Below are positions 35,010 to 44,491 of a stretch of 64,000 nucleotides of DNA, one piece after another. This DNA is from Photobacterium obscurum (lineage in GTDB: Bacteria; Pseudomonadota; Gammaproteobacteria; Enterobacterales; Vibrionaceae). The notes beneath the pieces are model-generated. The model had not been told where the DNA came from, did no database searches, and saw only the letters and a list, made by a program, of their open reading frames with translations. Numbering within the stretch: the stretch's first letter is position 1; each line of letters starts with the position of its first letter. Position numbers and translations under genes: made by a program. The stretch is from positions 248,001 through 312,000 of the forward strand of contig NZ_JAKRRW010000002.1 of NCBI RefSeq assembly GCF_026191635.1, in the 5' to 3' direction.

Positions 35010-36383
35010 ATGACAGTGACCAATCCAACATCATCCGCCAATGTCTTTAATGACACAGGGCTGTGGCGAATGCTGTTCGAGCATGCTCAGAACCACGATG
35101 TCTCCCAATTTAAAGCATTGCTCAGCCGTGTGATCACTCAGTTGGATCAATTATTGAGCGAGCAACTCTCCGCTGTTATTCAAGCCGAGGAGTTCAAGCA
35201 ACTTGAAGCGTCGTGGTCCGGGCTGCATAGCTTGGTTCAACTCCCGGTATCTAGTCGCCGCATTAAAGTGAAACTGCTTGATTTCAGCTGGCATATGCTA
35301 TCGACGGATTTAAACCAGTCGTTTGAAATCAACCGCAGTGCACTGTTTAAAAAGGTGTATGCCAAAGAGCTTGATACGGCAGGCGGCCAGCCTTTCGGTT
35401 TGCTGGTGGTCGATCACCATGTTTGCTCTGATCTGGATGAAGGTGGTGATTTTGATGACCTCTACACGTTGCAATTGCTCGCAGAGCTGGGTGAGCGCTC
35501 GCTGTGTCCTGTCGTACTTGGTGTCGATAACTATTTTTTCGGTGATGATCCGGCAAGATTGGTTCATGACCATGCACGAATTAATCGCATTTTAACTAGC
35601 CAGGATTTACAGAGCTGGCAATTGTTGCGGGAACACAGCTCAAGCCGTTTTTTACACCTTGTATTGCCTGAATACCGAATTCGTACACCAAGGAAGCATT
35701 ATCCTGCGGGCTTTGTATTCAGTGAAGCAAATACTAACAGCAGTGTGTTGTGGGGCAATGCTGCTTATCTATTAGCTGCCAATGTGATTCGTGAATTTGA
35801 CCGTATCAGCTGGTTCGGCTTTTTAAGGGCGCACGACAGCACCGGAAACCATGGTGTGTTGGTTGATTTAAACGACAGTGTCTGTACGCCACTTAAAGCT
35901 CGTATCGATATTTTCAGCGAGAGCGATGGTTTCTGGGCCGATCAGGGCTTTGTTCCGGTATCGAGTATTTATCTCAGTGGTCAGCTGGGTCTGTTTAGCA
36001 ACCAGTCGGTGTGGAAACCTGTAAACGAAGCCAGCAAAACCAGCGGAATGCTGCAAACCAACTTGATGGCCTGCCGTTTTGGTCATTATATCAAAGCTCA
36101 GATGCGTGATCGTGTCGGTAGCTTTGACAGCGCGGCAACTTGCCAGCGTGATTTGAGCAAATGGCTGCAATCTTATATCAGCAATGTCGACTATGGCGAC
36201 GAGTCCATTATGGCGCGTTATCCGCTCAAACACGCAGAGGTTCGGTTTATTGCAAACCGCTACGACTCCACCCGGTATCGATGTGAAATTAAACTGCAGC
36301 CGCAATACCAGTACGAAATGTTGGATACCCATATCACGCTGATGACTGATGTTTCATCAGACAAGCTAGGGGAAGCGCAATGA
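35010..36383 (+). CDS. Second, divergent TssC-like protein
   Basis: The 457-residue paralogue of TssC aligns over the core: RSALFKKVYAKELDTAGGQPFGLLVVDHH, VLWGNAAYLLAANVI, LSDLGF-equivalent ADQGFVPVSSIYLSGQLGLFSNQS, and FGHYIKAQMRDRVGSF near the end. The N-terminal ClpV-binding helix of TssC is absent and replaced by LWRMLFEHAQNHDVSQFKALL. It ends with a four-base overlap onto tssE. Second TssC-like proteins occur in some T6SS clusters; whether they join the sheath, cap it, or sit at the baseplate is not known to me. Lack of the ClpV helix means it should not be recycled like TssC. Confidence 0.85.
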   Translation: MTVTNPTSSANVFNDTGLWRMLFEHAQNHDVSQFKALLSRVITQLDQLLSEQLSAVIQAEEFKQLEASWSGLHSLVQLPVSSRRIKVKLLDFSWHMLSTDLNQSFEINRSALFKKVYAKELDTAGGQPFGLLVVDHHVCSDLDEGGDFDDLYTLQLLAELGERSLCPVVLGVDNYFFGDDPARLVHDHARINRILTSQDLQSWQLLREHSSSRFLHLVLPEYRIRTPRKHYPAGFVFSEANTNSSVLWGNAAYLLAANVIREFDRISWFGFLRAHDSTGNHGVLVDLNDSVCTPLKARIDIFSESDGFWADQGFVPVSSIYLSGQLGLFSNQSVWKPVNEASKTSGMLQTNLMACRFGHYIKAQMRDRVGSFDSAATCQRDLSKWLQSYISNVDYGDESIMARYPLKHAEVRFIANRYDSTRYRCEIKLQPQYQYEMLDTHITLMTDVSSDKLGEAQ

Positions 36384-36802
36384 GTTTGATGGCAAAGCTG
36401 AAAGGCCAGTGGCGTGGGGATGTTGATGATGTTCGCGATGCCATTATTGAAAATCTGTCGGCTGTGTTATCGGCACGGGCTCCGATGTGGCATGGCGCCA
36501 ACTTGGGCCCGTTAACATCTGACTCTATTGCTGTATTTGGCATGGTGAGCTCATTGCGCAGCCAAGGTAAGAGCAGTAGTGATTTGATCCTCCATGACGT
36601 GAAGCAGCTAATTGTTCAGTTCGAGCCGCGCTTGCAAGACGTTGTTGTCGAGCTGGACGAAAGTTCTGTTGCTACCAATAAGCTGAAGTTTCGGATTGAA
36701 GGCCTGATCAGCAGTAAGTTTGGTGAAGAAGTGGTGGTGTTTGATTCAAGTCTGGATTTTACCACTAGCAGTTTAGATGTAAGGAAGACGAACCTTGTCT
36801 GA
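36380..36802 (+). CDS. tssE: T6SS baseplate protein TssE
   Basis: The 140-residue gp25-like wedge component of the T6SS baseplate shows the family pattern. It has an N-terminal DDVRDAIIENLSAVLSARAP, the central FGMVSSLRSQGKSSSDLILHDVKQLIVQFEPRLQDVVVEL, and the closing beta strands LKFRIEGLISSKFGEEVVVFDSSLD. The gp25 EPR-type motif is seen as FEPRL. Its start overlaps the TssC-like gene by four bases, and its end overlaps tssF by eight. Confidence 0.92.
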   Translation: MSLMAKLKGQWRGDVDDVRDAIIENLSAVLSARAPMWHGANLGPLTSDSIAVFGMVSSLRSQGKSSSDLILHDVKQLIVQFEPRLQDVVVELDESSVATNKLKFRIEGLISSKFGEEVVVFDSSLDFTTSSLDVRKTNLV

Positions 36803-38579
36803 GTCATTATTAAGTTATTTTGAACAAGAGCTGGCTTTTATTCGCCAAGAAGCGGGTGAATTTGCTCGTCGTCATCCTGGCTCGGCGAAATCTCTGGGTA
36901 TTAGTGATGACAGTGTTGATGACCCACAAATTTCTCGCTTGATTGACAGCGTTGCATTGCTTAATGCGCGTTTGCAACAGCGACTGGACGATTCGTTTCC
37001 GCAGCTGACAGATAGTCTGTTGCGTCTGCTGTTTCCTCACTATCTTCGTCCGATCCCGGCATACAGCATCATGAAGATGCAGCCTTCCGATGAAGTCAGT
37101 GCTAAGCATTTTATTCCACAAGGTACTCATCTGGGCGTCTCGGACACTGAGATTGAAACGACGGTTTTTCGTACCTGTCAGGATGTGACGTTATTTCCGA
37201 TCAAGCTAGCTTCGGCCTATGTGGCGATGGCGCCGTTTGATGTTGAAAAGCCACAAGGCGGCGAGCAAGCTAAGGCGATGCTTGAGATCCAGTTGCAGAC
37301 AACGGATCCCGGTATTTTGTTTTCTGATCTTGATCTGGCCTCTCTTGAGCTGTTCTTGCGTGGTGAAACGCAATCCGTATTGCGGCTGTATGATCACCTG
37401 TTGTCCGGGGTGAAACAAGTGTGTGTCCAGTTCGGTGAAAATCGAGTGCTGCTAGGCCGCGATGCACTGAAGCCTGTTGGTTTTGATGGTCAGAATCAGG
37501 TGCTACCTTATAGTTCACGAAGTTTTGGTGGTTTTAAGTTGCTGACCGAATTCTTCACTTTTCCGGAGCGGTTTCATGTCATTGACTTAGCGTTTGCTCA
37601 GTCATTGCGCTACGCACATACCAACGAGATTAAGATCCAGATTTTTCTCGATGATATGGCGATTGATTTGTCTCGTAGCCTTGGGGCAGATAATTTTCAT
37701 TTGTTTTGTACCCCAATCGTCAATTTGCAAACCCTGACCGCCGAGCCGCTTACGGTGAATTTTGGTCATAGCCAATATCCTATTGTGCTTGATGCGGGAG
37801 GGCAGCAACAGCTGCAGCTGTTTGCTATAGATCAAGTGACCGATGTGACAGAACAGAATAGTTGTTCAGTACCGCCGCTATACGGTGAAAAATACAAAGG
37901 TGCAGAAACTGGCCTAAGGTGGCAGCTGGTTCAAGAGTGGCAGAACGAGACATCGTTGCAAAGCAGCTTGCGTGTGGCCGATCTTGAACACAAAAGTGCT
38001 GCCAGTGAGGCAAGAACCTGGCTGGTATCCGCCACATGCTCGGACGGACCCACAGCCAGCAAGTTATCGATTTCGAGTCAGGTTAGCTGCCGTGATTCCA
38101 TTTCGCTACCTGCAAAATTACAGCTGCTTCGTCGTCCGACTAAGCAAATTCGAATTAAGTCAGCTGAGCAAAATGCCTGGCCTCTACTGGCGCATCTGCA
38201 CTTTAACTATCATGCATTGCTTGGGGCAGACGATCCTGTATCGGCTTTAAAGGCCATGCTGAATCTTTATAACCATACCGAAAGCTCGCAAAACGTTGCG
38301 TATATCTCTGCGATTCAATCTCTGGAACAAGAGCAAGTTGTTGCACCTACCCGTATTTCGGGCAAGAGCTGTTTTGCCTATGGTACCCGTATCAGTGTCA
38401 CCCTCAATACCAAAGAGCTAGGTGGTGGTGGGGTTGAGTTGCTCTCTCAGTTGCTGGATCGGTTCTTCGCATATTTTGCCGGTTTTAACAGCTTTACTCA
38501 GGTTGTGATTCTGATTGAAGGCGCCGAAGGCGAACATAAAGTCTTTCCGAGGAGGTCTGGATGCAAGAACATGCTCTGA
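36795..38579 (+). CDS. tssF: T6SS baseplate protein TssF
   Basis: The 594-residue wedge subunit forms a TssF2G heteromer on the baseplate. It starts at TTG 36795 (product SESLLSYFEQELAFIRQEAGEFARRHPG, the standard TssF opening). The landmark DPQISRLIDSVALLNARLQQRLDDSFPQLTDSLLRLLFPHYLRPIPAYSIM follows. Later parts include DISR-like SRSFGGFKLLTEFFTFPERFHVIDL and the C-terminal SFTQVVILIEG. It overlaps tssE by 8 and tssG by 19 bases. Confidence 0.93.
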   Translation: MSESLLSYFEQELAFIRQEAGEFARRHPGSAKSLGISDDSVDDPQISRLIDSVALLNARLQQRLDDSFPQLTDSLLRLLFPHYLRPIPAYSIMKMQPSDEVSAKHFIPQGTHLGVSDTEIETTVFRTCQDVTLFPIKLASAYVAMAPFDVEKPQGGEQAKAMLEIQLQTTDPGILFSDLDLASLELFLRGETQSVLRLYDHLLSGVKQVCVQFGENRVLLGRDALKPVGFDGQNQVLPYSSRSFGGFKLLTEFFTFPERFHVIDLAFAQSLRYAHTNEIKIQIFLDDMAIDLSRSLGADNFHLFCTPIVNLQTLTAEPLTVNFGHSQYPIVLDAGGQQQLQLFAIDQVTDVTEQNSCSVPPLYGEKYKGAETGLRWQLVQEWQNETSLQSSLRVADLEHKSAASEARTWLVSATCSDGPTASKLSISSQVSCRDSISLPAKLQLLRRPTKQIRIKSAEQNAWPLLAHLHFNYHALLGADDPVSALKAMLNLYNHTESSQNVAYISAIQSLEQEQVVAPTRISGKSCFAYGTRISVTLNTKELGGGGVELLSQLLDRFFAYFAGFNSFTQVVILIEGAEGEHKVFPRRSGCKNML

Positions 38580-39538
38580 CTCAGCTTCTTCGAGAGCCCT
38601 ATACCTTCGATCTTCATCGCGCAGTACAGCTGGTTAAGCATGAAGCAGCAACCTTGGGCAAGCGACCGGCATTGACGTTCACTGCTAGTCTGCTGCCTGC
38701 CTATCAGCAGGCGGATATTGTTGAAGTCAGTAACCCGGTTGCCGGGCAATGGGCATTTACCTGTGATCTGCCCGCGTTATCTGGCAGTCAGGGCGTTATG
38801 CCCCGCCATAGCTATATCGAGTCGATCAAGGAGCTATTCGAACAGGGTAACGATGCCCTGATCGATTTCCTGGACGGCTTTAATAACCGTTATTACCGGC
38901 TGTATTGCCAGGCGGAGTTAAAAAATGATTTAGCAGCCCAGGCCGAGGAAGAGCATTTTAGCTGGAATCGTCATAGCGCTTCGCTGACCACGATGCTGGC
39001 CAACCTTAATGGTGATCTTGGTAATAACCGTATTTTGCCTTCTGATCATCTGATCCAGTATTCGGGTTTGCTGGGACTGAAATTGTCCTGCCCACACACG
39101 TTGAAAGACTTACTTGGCGACTATTTTGAGTACGAATTTGATGTCGAATATGGCGATGTTGACTATGTACCACTGCTGCCATGTAGCGTGACCAAGCTGG
39201 GAAAAACAGGACAAAACAACCAATTAGGTTTTGGTGCCTTGGTCGGTAAAAGTGCTGTCACCGCATTCCAGCGTCTGGAAATTATGATCAAACCCAATAA
39301 TAACCACCAGTTTAACGAAATCCGTAATGACAACCGGCTGGTTAGTGCAATAGATGCTTTCGTTCGGCATTACATGGGGGTCGATATCAAGCTGAAACTG
39401 ATGATCAAGGTTAACGGTAAGTATCTACCTGGCTTACGCCTGAGCACAGAAAGTAGTACCGATATTCGTCTGGCGCAATCGACTTGGCTTGCCCCGAAAC
39501 AGATAACTCGAGAACACGTGGTAATGCCACTTAAATAA
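38561..39538 (+). CDS. tssG: T6SS baseplate protein TssG
   Basis: The 325-residue baseplate wedge partner of TssF starts at ATG 38561 with GAGGAGG upstream. It shows LLREPYTFDLHRAVQLVKHEA, PSFPASEI-like LTFTASLLPAYQQADIVEV, ALSGSQGVMPRHSYIESIKE, and DFLDGFNNRYYRLYCQAEL, the standard VC_A0111-type order. The C-terminal part has LGFGALVGKSAVTAFQRLEIMIKP. It ends 15 bp before clpV. Confidence 0.93.
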   Translation: MQEHALTQLLREPYTFDLHRAVQLVKHEAATLGKRPALTFTASLLPAYQQADIVEVSNPVAGQWAFTCDLPALSGSQGVMPRHSYIESIKELFEQGNDALIDFLDGFNNRYYRLYCQAELKNDLAAQAEEEHFSWNRHSASLTTMLANLNGDLGNNRILPSDHLIQYSGLLGLKLSCPHTLKDLLGDYFEYEFDVEYGDVDYVPLLPCSVTKLGKTGQNNQLGFGALVGKSAVTAFQRLEIMIKPNNNHQFNEIRNDNRLVSAIDAFVRHYMGVDIKLKLMIKVNGKYLPGLRLSTESSTDIRLAQSTWLAPKQITREHVVMPLK

Positions 39539-39553
39539 CAGCAAGGACACAGC

Positions 39554-42166
39554 ATGATCAATGTTGAATTACAGAGCCTGGTAAAACGGCTTGCCTTACC
39601 ATTAAAGAGTGCACTTGAAGCTGCCGCGGGTGATTGCATGGCACGCACTCACTTTAGTATTGAGCAAGAGCATTGGTTTAACCAGCTATTGAATGAGCCC
39701 AAGAGTGGCTGGGTTGAGTTATTGCAGCAAGGAAATATTGGTCGTGACCAAATCGTGGATCTGCTATCTCGTCATTTGAGCGGATTGTCTCGTGGTAACG
39801 ATAACTCGCCGGCCTTGTCACCGACCTTGGTAGAGCTACTCAAAGATGCCTGGTTGCTGGCATCGGTTAATCACAGTCATGGTGAAGTGAACGGCTATCA
39901 TATTTTGCTGGTTCTGAAGCAGCGGATGGTACAGGGTGGTTATAACGGTGATCTCAGTGGCTGGCTAAATACCCTGTCGACGGAATCGCTGAAAGCGAGT
40001 GCAGCCAGGCAATTGCCAACCCAGCGTGCCGAACTCACCACCGGCTCGGCCGAAGTATTGGCAGGTGGCGAGGCCAGCACCGTTGCGTTGGACAAATACA
40101 CCCAGAACCTGACGGCAGCCGCGAGAAACGGGGAGTTGGACCCTATCTCGGGACGGAATACCGAAATCCGAAAGTCTATTGATATTCTTTGTCGTCGCCG
40201 TCAGAACAGCCCGATTTTGGTCGGTGATCCGGGTGTTGGTAAGACGGCGATTGTCGAAGGTCTGGTACAGCAGATTGTAGACGGCAATGTACCGCCATCA
40301 TTGGCCAATGTTGAACTGCGCACGCTGGATTTGGCACTGCTTCAGGCTGGGGCGAGTATCAAGGGTGAGTTTGAAAATCGTTTGAAAGATGTGCTGACAG
40401 AAGTTAAGCAGTCACCTCATCCAATTATTGTCTTTATTGATGAAGCACACACCTTGATAGGTGCAGGAGGGGCTGCCGGACAAAATGATGCTGCTAACCT
40501 CTTGAAACCGGCTTTGGCTCGCGGTGAGTTTCGTACGATTGCGGCGACAACATGGGCTGAATATAAGCAGTATTTCGAAACGGATGCTGCGCTGACTCGC
40601 CGTTTCCAACTGGTCGCTGTAGGCGAGCCGAGTGAAGAAGATGCGATTCAAATGCTGCGTGGTGTGACTCGCGGTTTGGAAAAGCACCACCGTGTCAAAG
40701 TACTGGAAGAAGCGATTGAATCGGCGGTTCGGCTGTCGGTCCGTTTCCTTCCCGAGCGTCAGCTGCCTGATAAGGCCATCAGTTTGCTTGATACCGCTTG
40801 TTCTCGTATTGGACTGAGTCAAAGTGCGTTGCCGCAGCAGCTTGATGGCTTGGCAGAACAGATCCGTTATGCAAAAAATGAATTCTCAGCGGTAGAGCGT
40901 GAGCATGCCATGCTGGCAAACGGTGCAGACAAGCTTGTGGCTGTGCAGGAAAAACTTGCCCAGCTTGAGGCTGAATACGTGCAACTGAATCAGCGATGGG
41001 AAGCGGAGAAGGTGCTGGTAACCGAGATCACCGAGTTGCAGAACCTTATTGATGAGAGATATCTCGCCGGTGATGATGTGGTTGATCTTGCCGAGCAGCA
41101 GCAACTGTCTCATAAGCTCGATGCATTGTATGAGCTGCAGGGTGAATCCCCCCTGGTAATACCACAGGTGGATACCCAGACCATTGCACAGGTTATCTCC
41201 CTTTGGACCGGGATCCCTGTAGGCAACATGGTCAAGGATGAAGTAGAGCGTTTGTTGCAGCTTGAGCAACGGATTGGAGAGCGGGTGATTGGTCAGACAG
41301 CACCGATAGCGGAGATTTCGCAAGCTATTCGTATGTCGCGCGCAGGACTGACCGATCCACGCAAACCGATTGGGGTTTTCTTGATGTGTGGCCCGAGTGG
41401 GGTTGGTAAAACAGAAACTGCATTGGCGCTTACTGACTTGCTTTATGGCGGTGAGAAGAACATCACGACAATCAACATGACGGAGTTTAAAGAAGAGCAC
41501 AAGATCTCAATGTTGCTGGGATCGCCTGCTGGGTATGTGGGCTACGGCAAAGGTGGTGTATTGACTGAAGCCGTGCGCAAGAACCCGTATTCTGTTTTGC
41601 TGCTTGATGAGATGGAAAAAGCCCACCCGGGTGTTCATGATCTTTTCTATCAAATCTTTGATAAAGGCGCTATTTCCGATAGTGAGGGGCGCGATATTGA
41701 TTTTAGAAACACTATTATCATTATGACGTCGAATGCGGCCGACAGTGCGGTGGTGGATGCCTGCGCGCATGAAAGACCGAGTATCCCGGCGTTGACCCAA
41801 ACGATTTTCCCGGCGTTGCAGCAGTACTTTAAGCCTGCCTTTATCGGGCGATCAACCGTTGTGCCTTATTTCCCGCTCAATGATGACGAAATGGCGAAAA
41901 TTGCCCGCTTGTCGCTTCGTCGTATAGAGAAGCGAGTTAAAGAGCACTATGGCGCTACGTTTACGTACAGTGATGATTTGATCTCTCACCTGATTTCTCA
42001 AAATCACTCGCCAGAAACCGGTGCGCGAGCTATTGAACAGATTATCAATCGTAGTTTGATGCCAGAGCTGGCGACTCAATGCATTGTTCGACTGAGCGAA
42101 GGACAGTCGATCAATGCGGTAAGCATCGGTTGTCAAGCCGGAGAAGTGAGTTTCGATATCGTCTAG
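39554..42166 (+). CDS. clpV: T6SS sheath-disassembly ATPase ClpV (TssH)
   Basis: The 870-residue AAA+ disaggregase pulls contracted TssBC sheath apart for reuse. It has a ClpN domain (about 1-150, including [13 protein letters not shown]), a first ATPase module with Walker A GDPGVGKT (224-231) and Walker [15 protein letters not shown], a long coiled middle domain (about 430-540), and a second module with GPSGVGKT (613-620) and [13 protein letters not shown]. Both arginine and Walker motifs are intact. The ClpN-domain binding partner should be the N-terminal helix of TssC, and possibly the same helix in the 62-residue chimera. Confidence 0.95.
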   Translation: MINVELQSLVKRLALPLKSALEAAAGDCMARTHFSIEQEHWFNQLLNEPKSGWVELLQQGNIGRDQIVDLLSRHLSGLSRGNDNSPALSPTLVELLKDAWLLASVNHSHGEVNGYHILLVLKQRMVQGGYNGDLSGWLNTLSTESLKASAARQLPTQRAELTTGSAEVLAGGEASTVALDKYTQNLTAAARNGELDPISGRNTEIRKSIDILCRRRQNSPILVGDPGVGKTAIVEGLVQQIVDGNVPPSLANVELRTLDLALLQAGASIKGEFENRLKDVLTEVKQSPHPIIVFIDEAHTLIGAGGAAGQNDAANLLKPALARGEFRTIAATTWAEYKQYFETDAALTRRFQLVAVGEPSEEDAIQMLRGVTRGLEKHHRVKVLEEAIESAVRLSVRFLPERQLPDKAISLLDTACSRIGLSQSALPQQLDGLAEQIRYAKNEFSAVEREHAMLANGADKLVAVQEKLAQLEAEYVQLNQRWEAEKVLVTEITELQNLIDERYLAGDDVVDLAEQQQLSHKLDALYELQGESPLVIPQVDTQTIAQVISLWTGIPVGNMVKDEVERLLQLEQRIGERVIGQTAPIAEISQAIRMSRAGLTDPRKPIGVFLMCGPSGVGKTETALALTDLLYGGEKNITTINMTEFKEEHKISMLLGSPAGYVGYGKGGVLTEAVRKNPYSVLLLDEMEKAHPGVHDLFYQIFDKGAISDSEGRDIDFRNTIIIMTSNAADSAVVDACAHERPSIPALTQTIFPALQQYFKPAFIGRSTVVPYFPLNDDEMAKIARLSLRRIEKRVKEHYGATFTYSDDLISHLISQNHSPETGARAIEQIINRSLMPELATQCIVRLSEGQSINAVSIGCQAGEVSFDIV

Positions 42167-42248
42167 GTTAGTACAGGTCGCTGCAATTAGCGGCGATCAG
42201 TCTGATTTATCCTGGCAATTGCTTCGCTGCTAAGTACGGAAGATAAGT

Positions 42249-43136
42249 ATGTCAATATTTGGAAAACAAGATGCTAATGTCTGCTACGAAATAACAGGCA
42301 ACGGGCCCGATCCAAGGTTAGGTATCGCAGTACGGGGCTCACTGCCGCTTCGTAAAATACGCTTAACTAACTATGACGTATCAGTGAAAGACATTTATAT
42401 GTCGGGTGTTTTGGAATCCATCATTGAAGAGCTGGATATTTTAGAGCGTTTAAATTGCCGGAATATTTTTGTTACTAACCGATATAGCAGCGTCAAAATT
42501 TGGATTAATCGGAGTAGTAAAGAATTAAATGCAGCAGTAGCTTGTCCATTCGCTAATGCGGTTATCAATAATGCCGTAGGAGTGGGGTATCAAGTGGGGA
42601 TTGCTGGGTTTACCTCAGTCGCATTACCTGTGATTCAAGGCGCATTAACACCTAAATTGGCTGATAAAGCAAAGTTAGTTTCTAAGGGGCTGGATTTTGG
42701 TGTCAGATTAGGTAATGGGGCGACGTCTCCCGTAGCAAAGGGAAAATCAACGGTTAATGGTATTGCCGGTAATGCGTTGGGGATCGCGGTAAATGCAAAG
42801 GCTGCCATATGCAGTAAAAAAGATAGCGATATTACGTTTGTTGGTATGCCAGTACAAACGCCTAAATTTCGAGATCAAAAAAAGAGACTTAATATCGTAC
42901 GCCGATTAATCCATAAGGCGAAAACACGTTTGTTCCCAGATAAGCTAATTGTTCGTGTGGGATCTGAATTTAATAAACATCATGCTGGTTGCGTGATTGA
43001 TTTAGGTGTGCGAGCTATTTCTATTCATGACTTAATTATGTTTCTTTCGATGTATTCCGAGCAAGGAAAATTGATGAATTGCTTTCACGATACCTCGGGT
43101 TCCGATGAAGTCTCTAGTCAGATAAATGTGATTTAA
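42249..43136 (+). CDS. Unknown protein 1 of three in the T6SS operon
   Basis: I do not recognise this 295-residue protein. It has no signal peptide. The N-terminus (CYEITGNGPDPRLGIAVRG, VLESIIEELDILERL) looks like an alpha/beta fold. A Gly/Ala-rich hydrophobic region (about 98-135, FANAVINNAVGVGYQVGIAGFTSVALPVIQ) could insert into membranes. After this are KLVSKGLDFGVRLGNG and a basic stretch (RDQKKRLNIVRRLIHKAKTRLFPDK). The start is ATG with GGAAGAT upstream, 82 bp after clpV. It is followed by two more unknown genes, all AT-richer than the core. Possible roles are effector, immunity or accessory assembly factor; none is shown by sequence. Confidence 0.6.
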   Translation: MSIFGKQDANVCYEITGNGPDPRLGIAVRGSLPLRKIRLTNYDVSVKDIYMSGVLESIIEELDILERLNCRNIFVTNRYSSVKIWINRSSKELNAAVACPFANAVINNAVGVGYQVGIAGFTSVALPVIQGALTPKLADKAKLVSKGLDFGVRLGNGATSPVAKGKSTVNGIAGNALGIAVNAKAAICSKKDSDITFVGMPVQTPKFRDQKKRLNIVRRLIHKAKTRLFPDKLIVRVGSEFNKHHAGCVIDLGVRAISIHDLIMFLSMYSEQGKLMNCFHDTSGSDEVSSQINVI

Positions 43137-43205
43137 GTATTTGCGATAGAGCTTCAGCGTGTGATTAGAAATTAGGCTCAGGTAAAGATATAGGGGATTA
43201 AAGTT

Positions 43206-44363
43206 ATGTTTGGTAGAAAAAAAAGTTACGACTTAGAAAAAGCAAGAGACAGAAACAGCATATTGGCTAATGCGGGAATTGCCGGTGTAGGTACTCAAGG
43301 TATATACACACCAAAAGGCAGCGCTAGTGGAGCAAAATTAAAACCTCGCCAGAAGAAACTTCCTAAGCAGGTTGGTTATACAAAGCAACAAGCATTAGAC
43401 GATGCTAAGTTACTGGGTCAGGTAACCATGGATATGCGTAGTGATATAGCCGGCTATGTCGGGGATGTGGTAGATGCCACCAAGGATCTGGCTAGCTTAT
43501 CTTCAGGTGGCGGGATGTATACCGCCGGCGGCGGGCTTGAATTCACTAGTGGCAATATTATCGGTGCGGTGAAGCTAGGCCATGATGCTATTTGTAATAT
43601 TGTTGAATGGGCTGGTAAGAGAAAACCTAAAGAGCTACCGGTTAATCCGCTGCTTACACCGATAGATGCTGCGTTATATGAAAACACCAAGACTGCTGCA
43701 TATTTTAAGAAGAGAATGGTTAAGAAGATTGCCGGTGATGCCGTTTCGTTTACCGGCGGTGTGCTGAGCAGTGCAACCCATGTGAATGCGTTGGGAGCGG
43801 CCCGTCATGGACGTTCTGATGCTAAAACAATTGCACACCTGGTTCGGCTGAAGGAACAGCTCAAGCAATATAAAAGTAAAGGACTGGCACTTGAATATAA
43901 GCTCTGCAAGCTAATTATTGACTGTAAAAAGCTTAAAATAGAATCACAGTCGGCGGCATTGGCGGCAGATTGTATTCCGGGCAATGTTATTACCAGCAGT
44001 GTTACTGCCGCTGCGGGCTTTATTCACGGGCAAACTCTGGCCTACCGCTTGTCGAGAATGGAAGCTGATATCGAGAAGGCCGCAAAGATACTGCATTACC
44101 GCGCATTTTATGAGATGGATGATGATTACGGTATTGCTGGCTTATTTGGTGAGCAGGCTACCAATGAGTATGCTGCCGAGACTCCCGCTCTCGATATGGT
44201 TCGAGAACTTTTTGCCCAGATTGCGCAAATCGAAAAAGAAAGAGTTCTGGTTAATGTGAAAGGGCATAAGTTGAAAGTCGGTGGTGAACATTACCGTGCA
44301 GATAAACTGATGCGTGAACCTGCTGGCTGGTTAGTTATTGTCGATAAGTTAAATCTTATTTGA
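43206..44363 (+). CDS. Unknown protein 2 of three in the T6SS operon
   Basis: The 385-residue protein is not one I recognise. The basic N-terminus (MFGRKKSYDLEKARDR) leads to a Lys/Gln-rich stretch, then a Gly-rich middle (SLSSGGGMYTAGGGLEFTSGN) and a helical half with the coiled-coil-like LVRLKEQLKQYKSKGLALEYKLCKLIIDCKKLKIESQSAALAAD (about 218-260). A short Ala-rich hydrophobic piece (NVITSSVTAAAGFIHG) follows. The end (VNVKGHKLKVGGEHYRADKLMREPAGWLVIVDKLNLI) resembles a small beta domain. There is no signal peptide and no MIX-type motif. It lies 69 bp after unknown protein 1. Confidence 0.6.
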   Translation: MFGRKKSYDLEKARDRNSILANAGIAGVGTQGIYTPKGSASGAKLKPRQKKLPKQVGYTKQQALDDAKLLGQVTMDMRSDIAGYVGDVVDATKDLASLSSGGGMYTAGGGLEFTSGNIIGAVKLGHDAICNIVEWAGKRKPKELPVNPLLTPIDAALYENTKTAAYFKKRMVKKIAGDAVSFTGGVLSSATHVNALGAARHGRSDAKTIAHLVRLKEQLKQYKSKGLALEYKLCKLIIDCKKLKIESQSAALAADCIPGNVITSSVTAAAGFIHGQTLAYRLSRMEADIEKAAKILHYRAFYEMDDDYGIAGLFGEQATNEYAAETPALDMVRELFAQIAQIEKERVLVNVKGHKLKVGGEHYRADKLMREPAGWLVIVDKLNLI

Positions 44364-44491
44364 TTCTGACTTTTATAACGAGTCGTAGAATAAGTAATTA
44401 TTATAAAAATAAATTGGTATTTTCTAGCTGTTTTTAACGAGAGCTAAAAACAGTTAGAGCTGTATTTCCCGAATTTGAGGATGTTGTTTGT

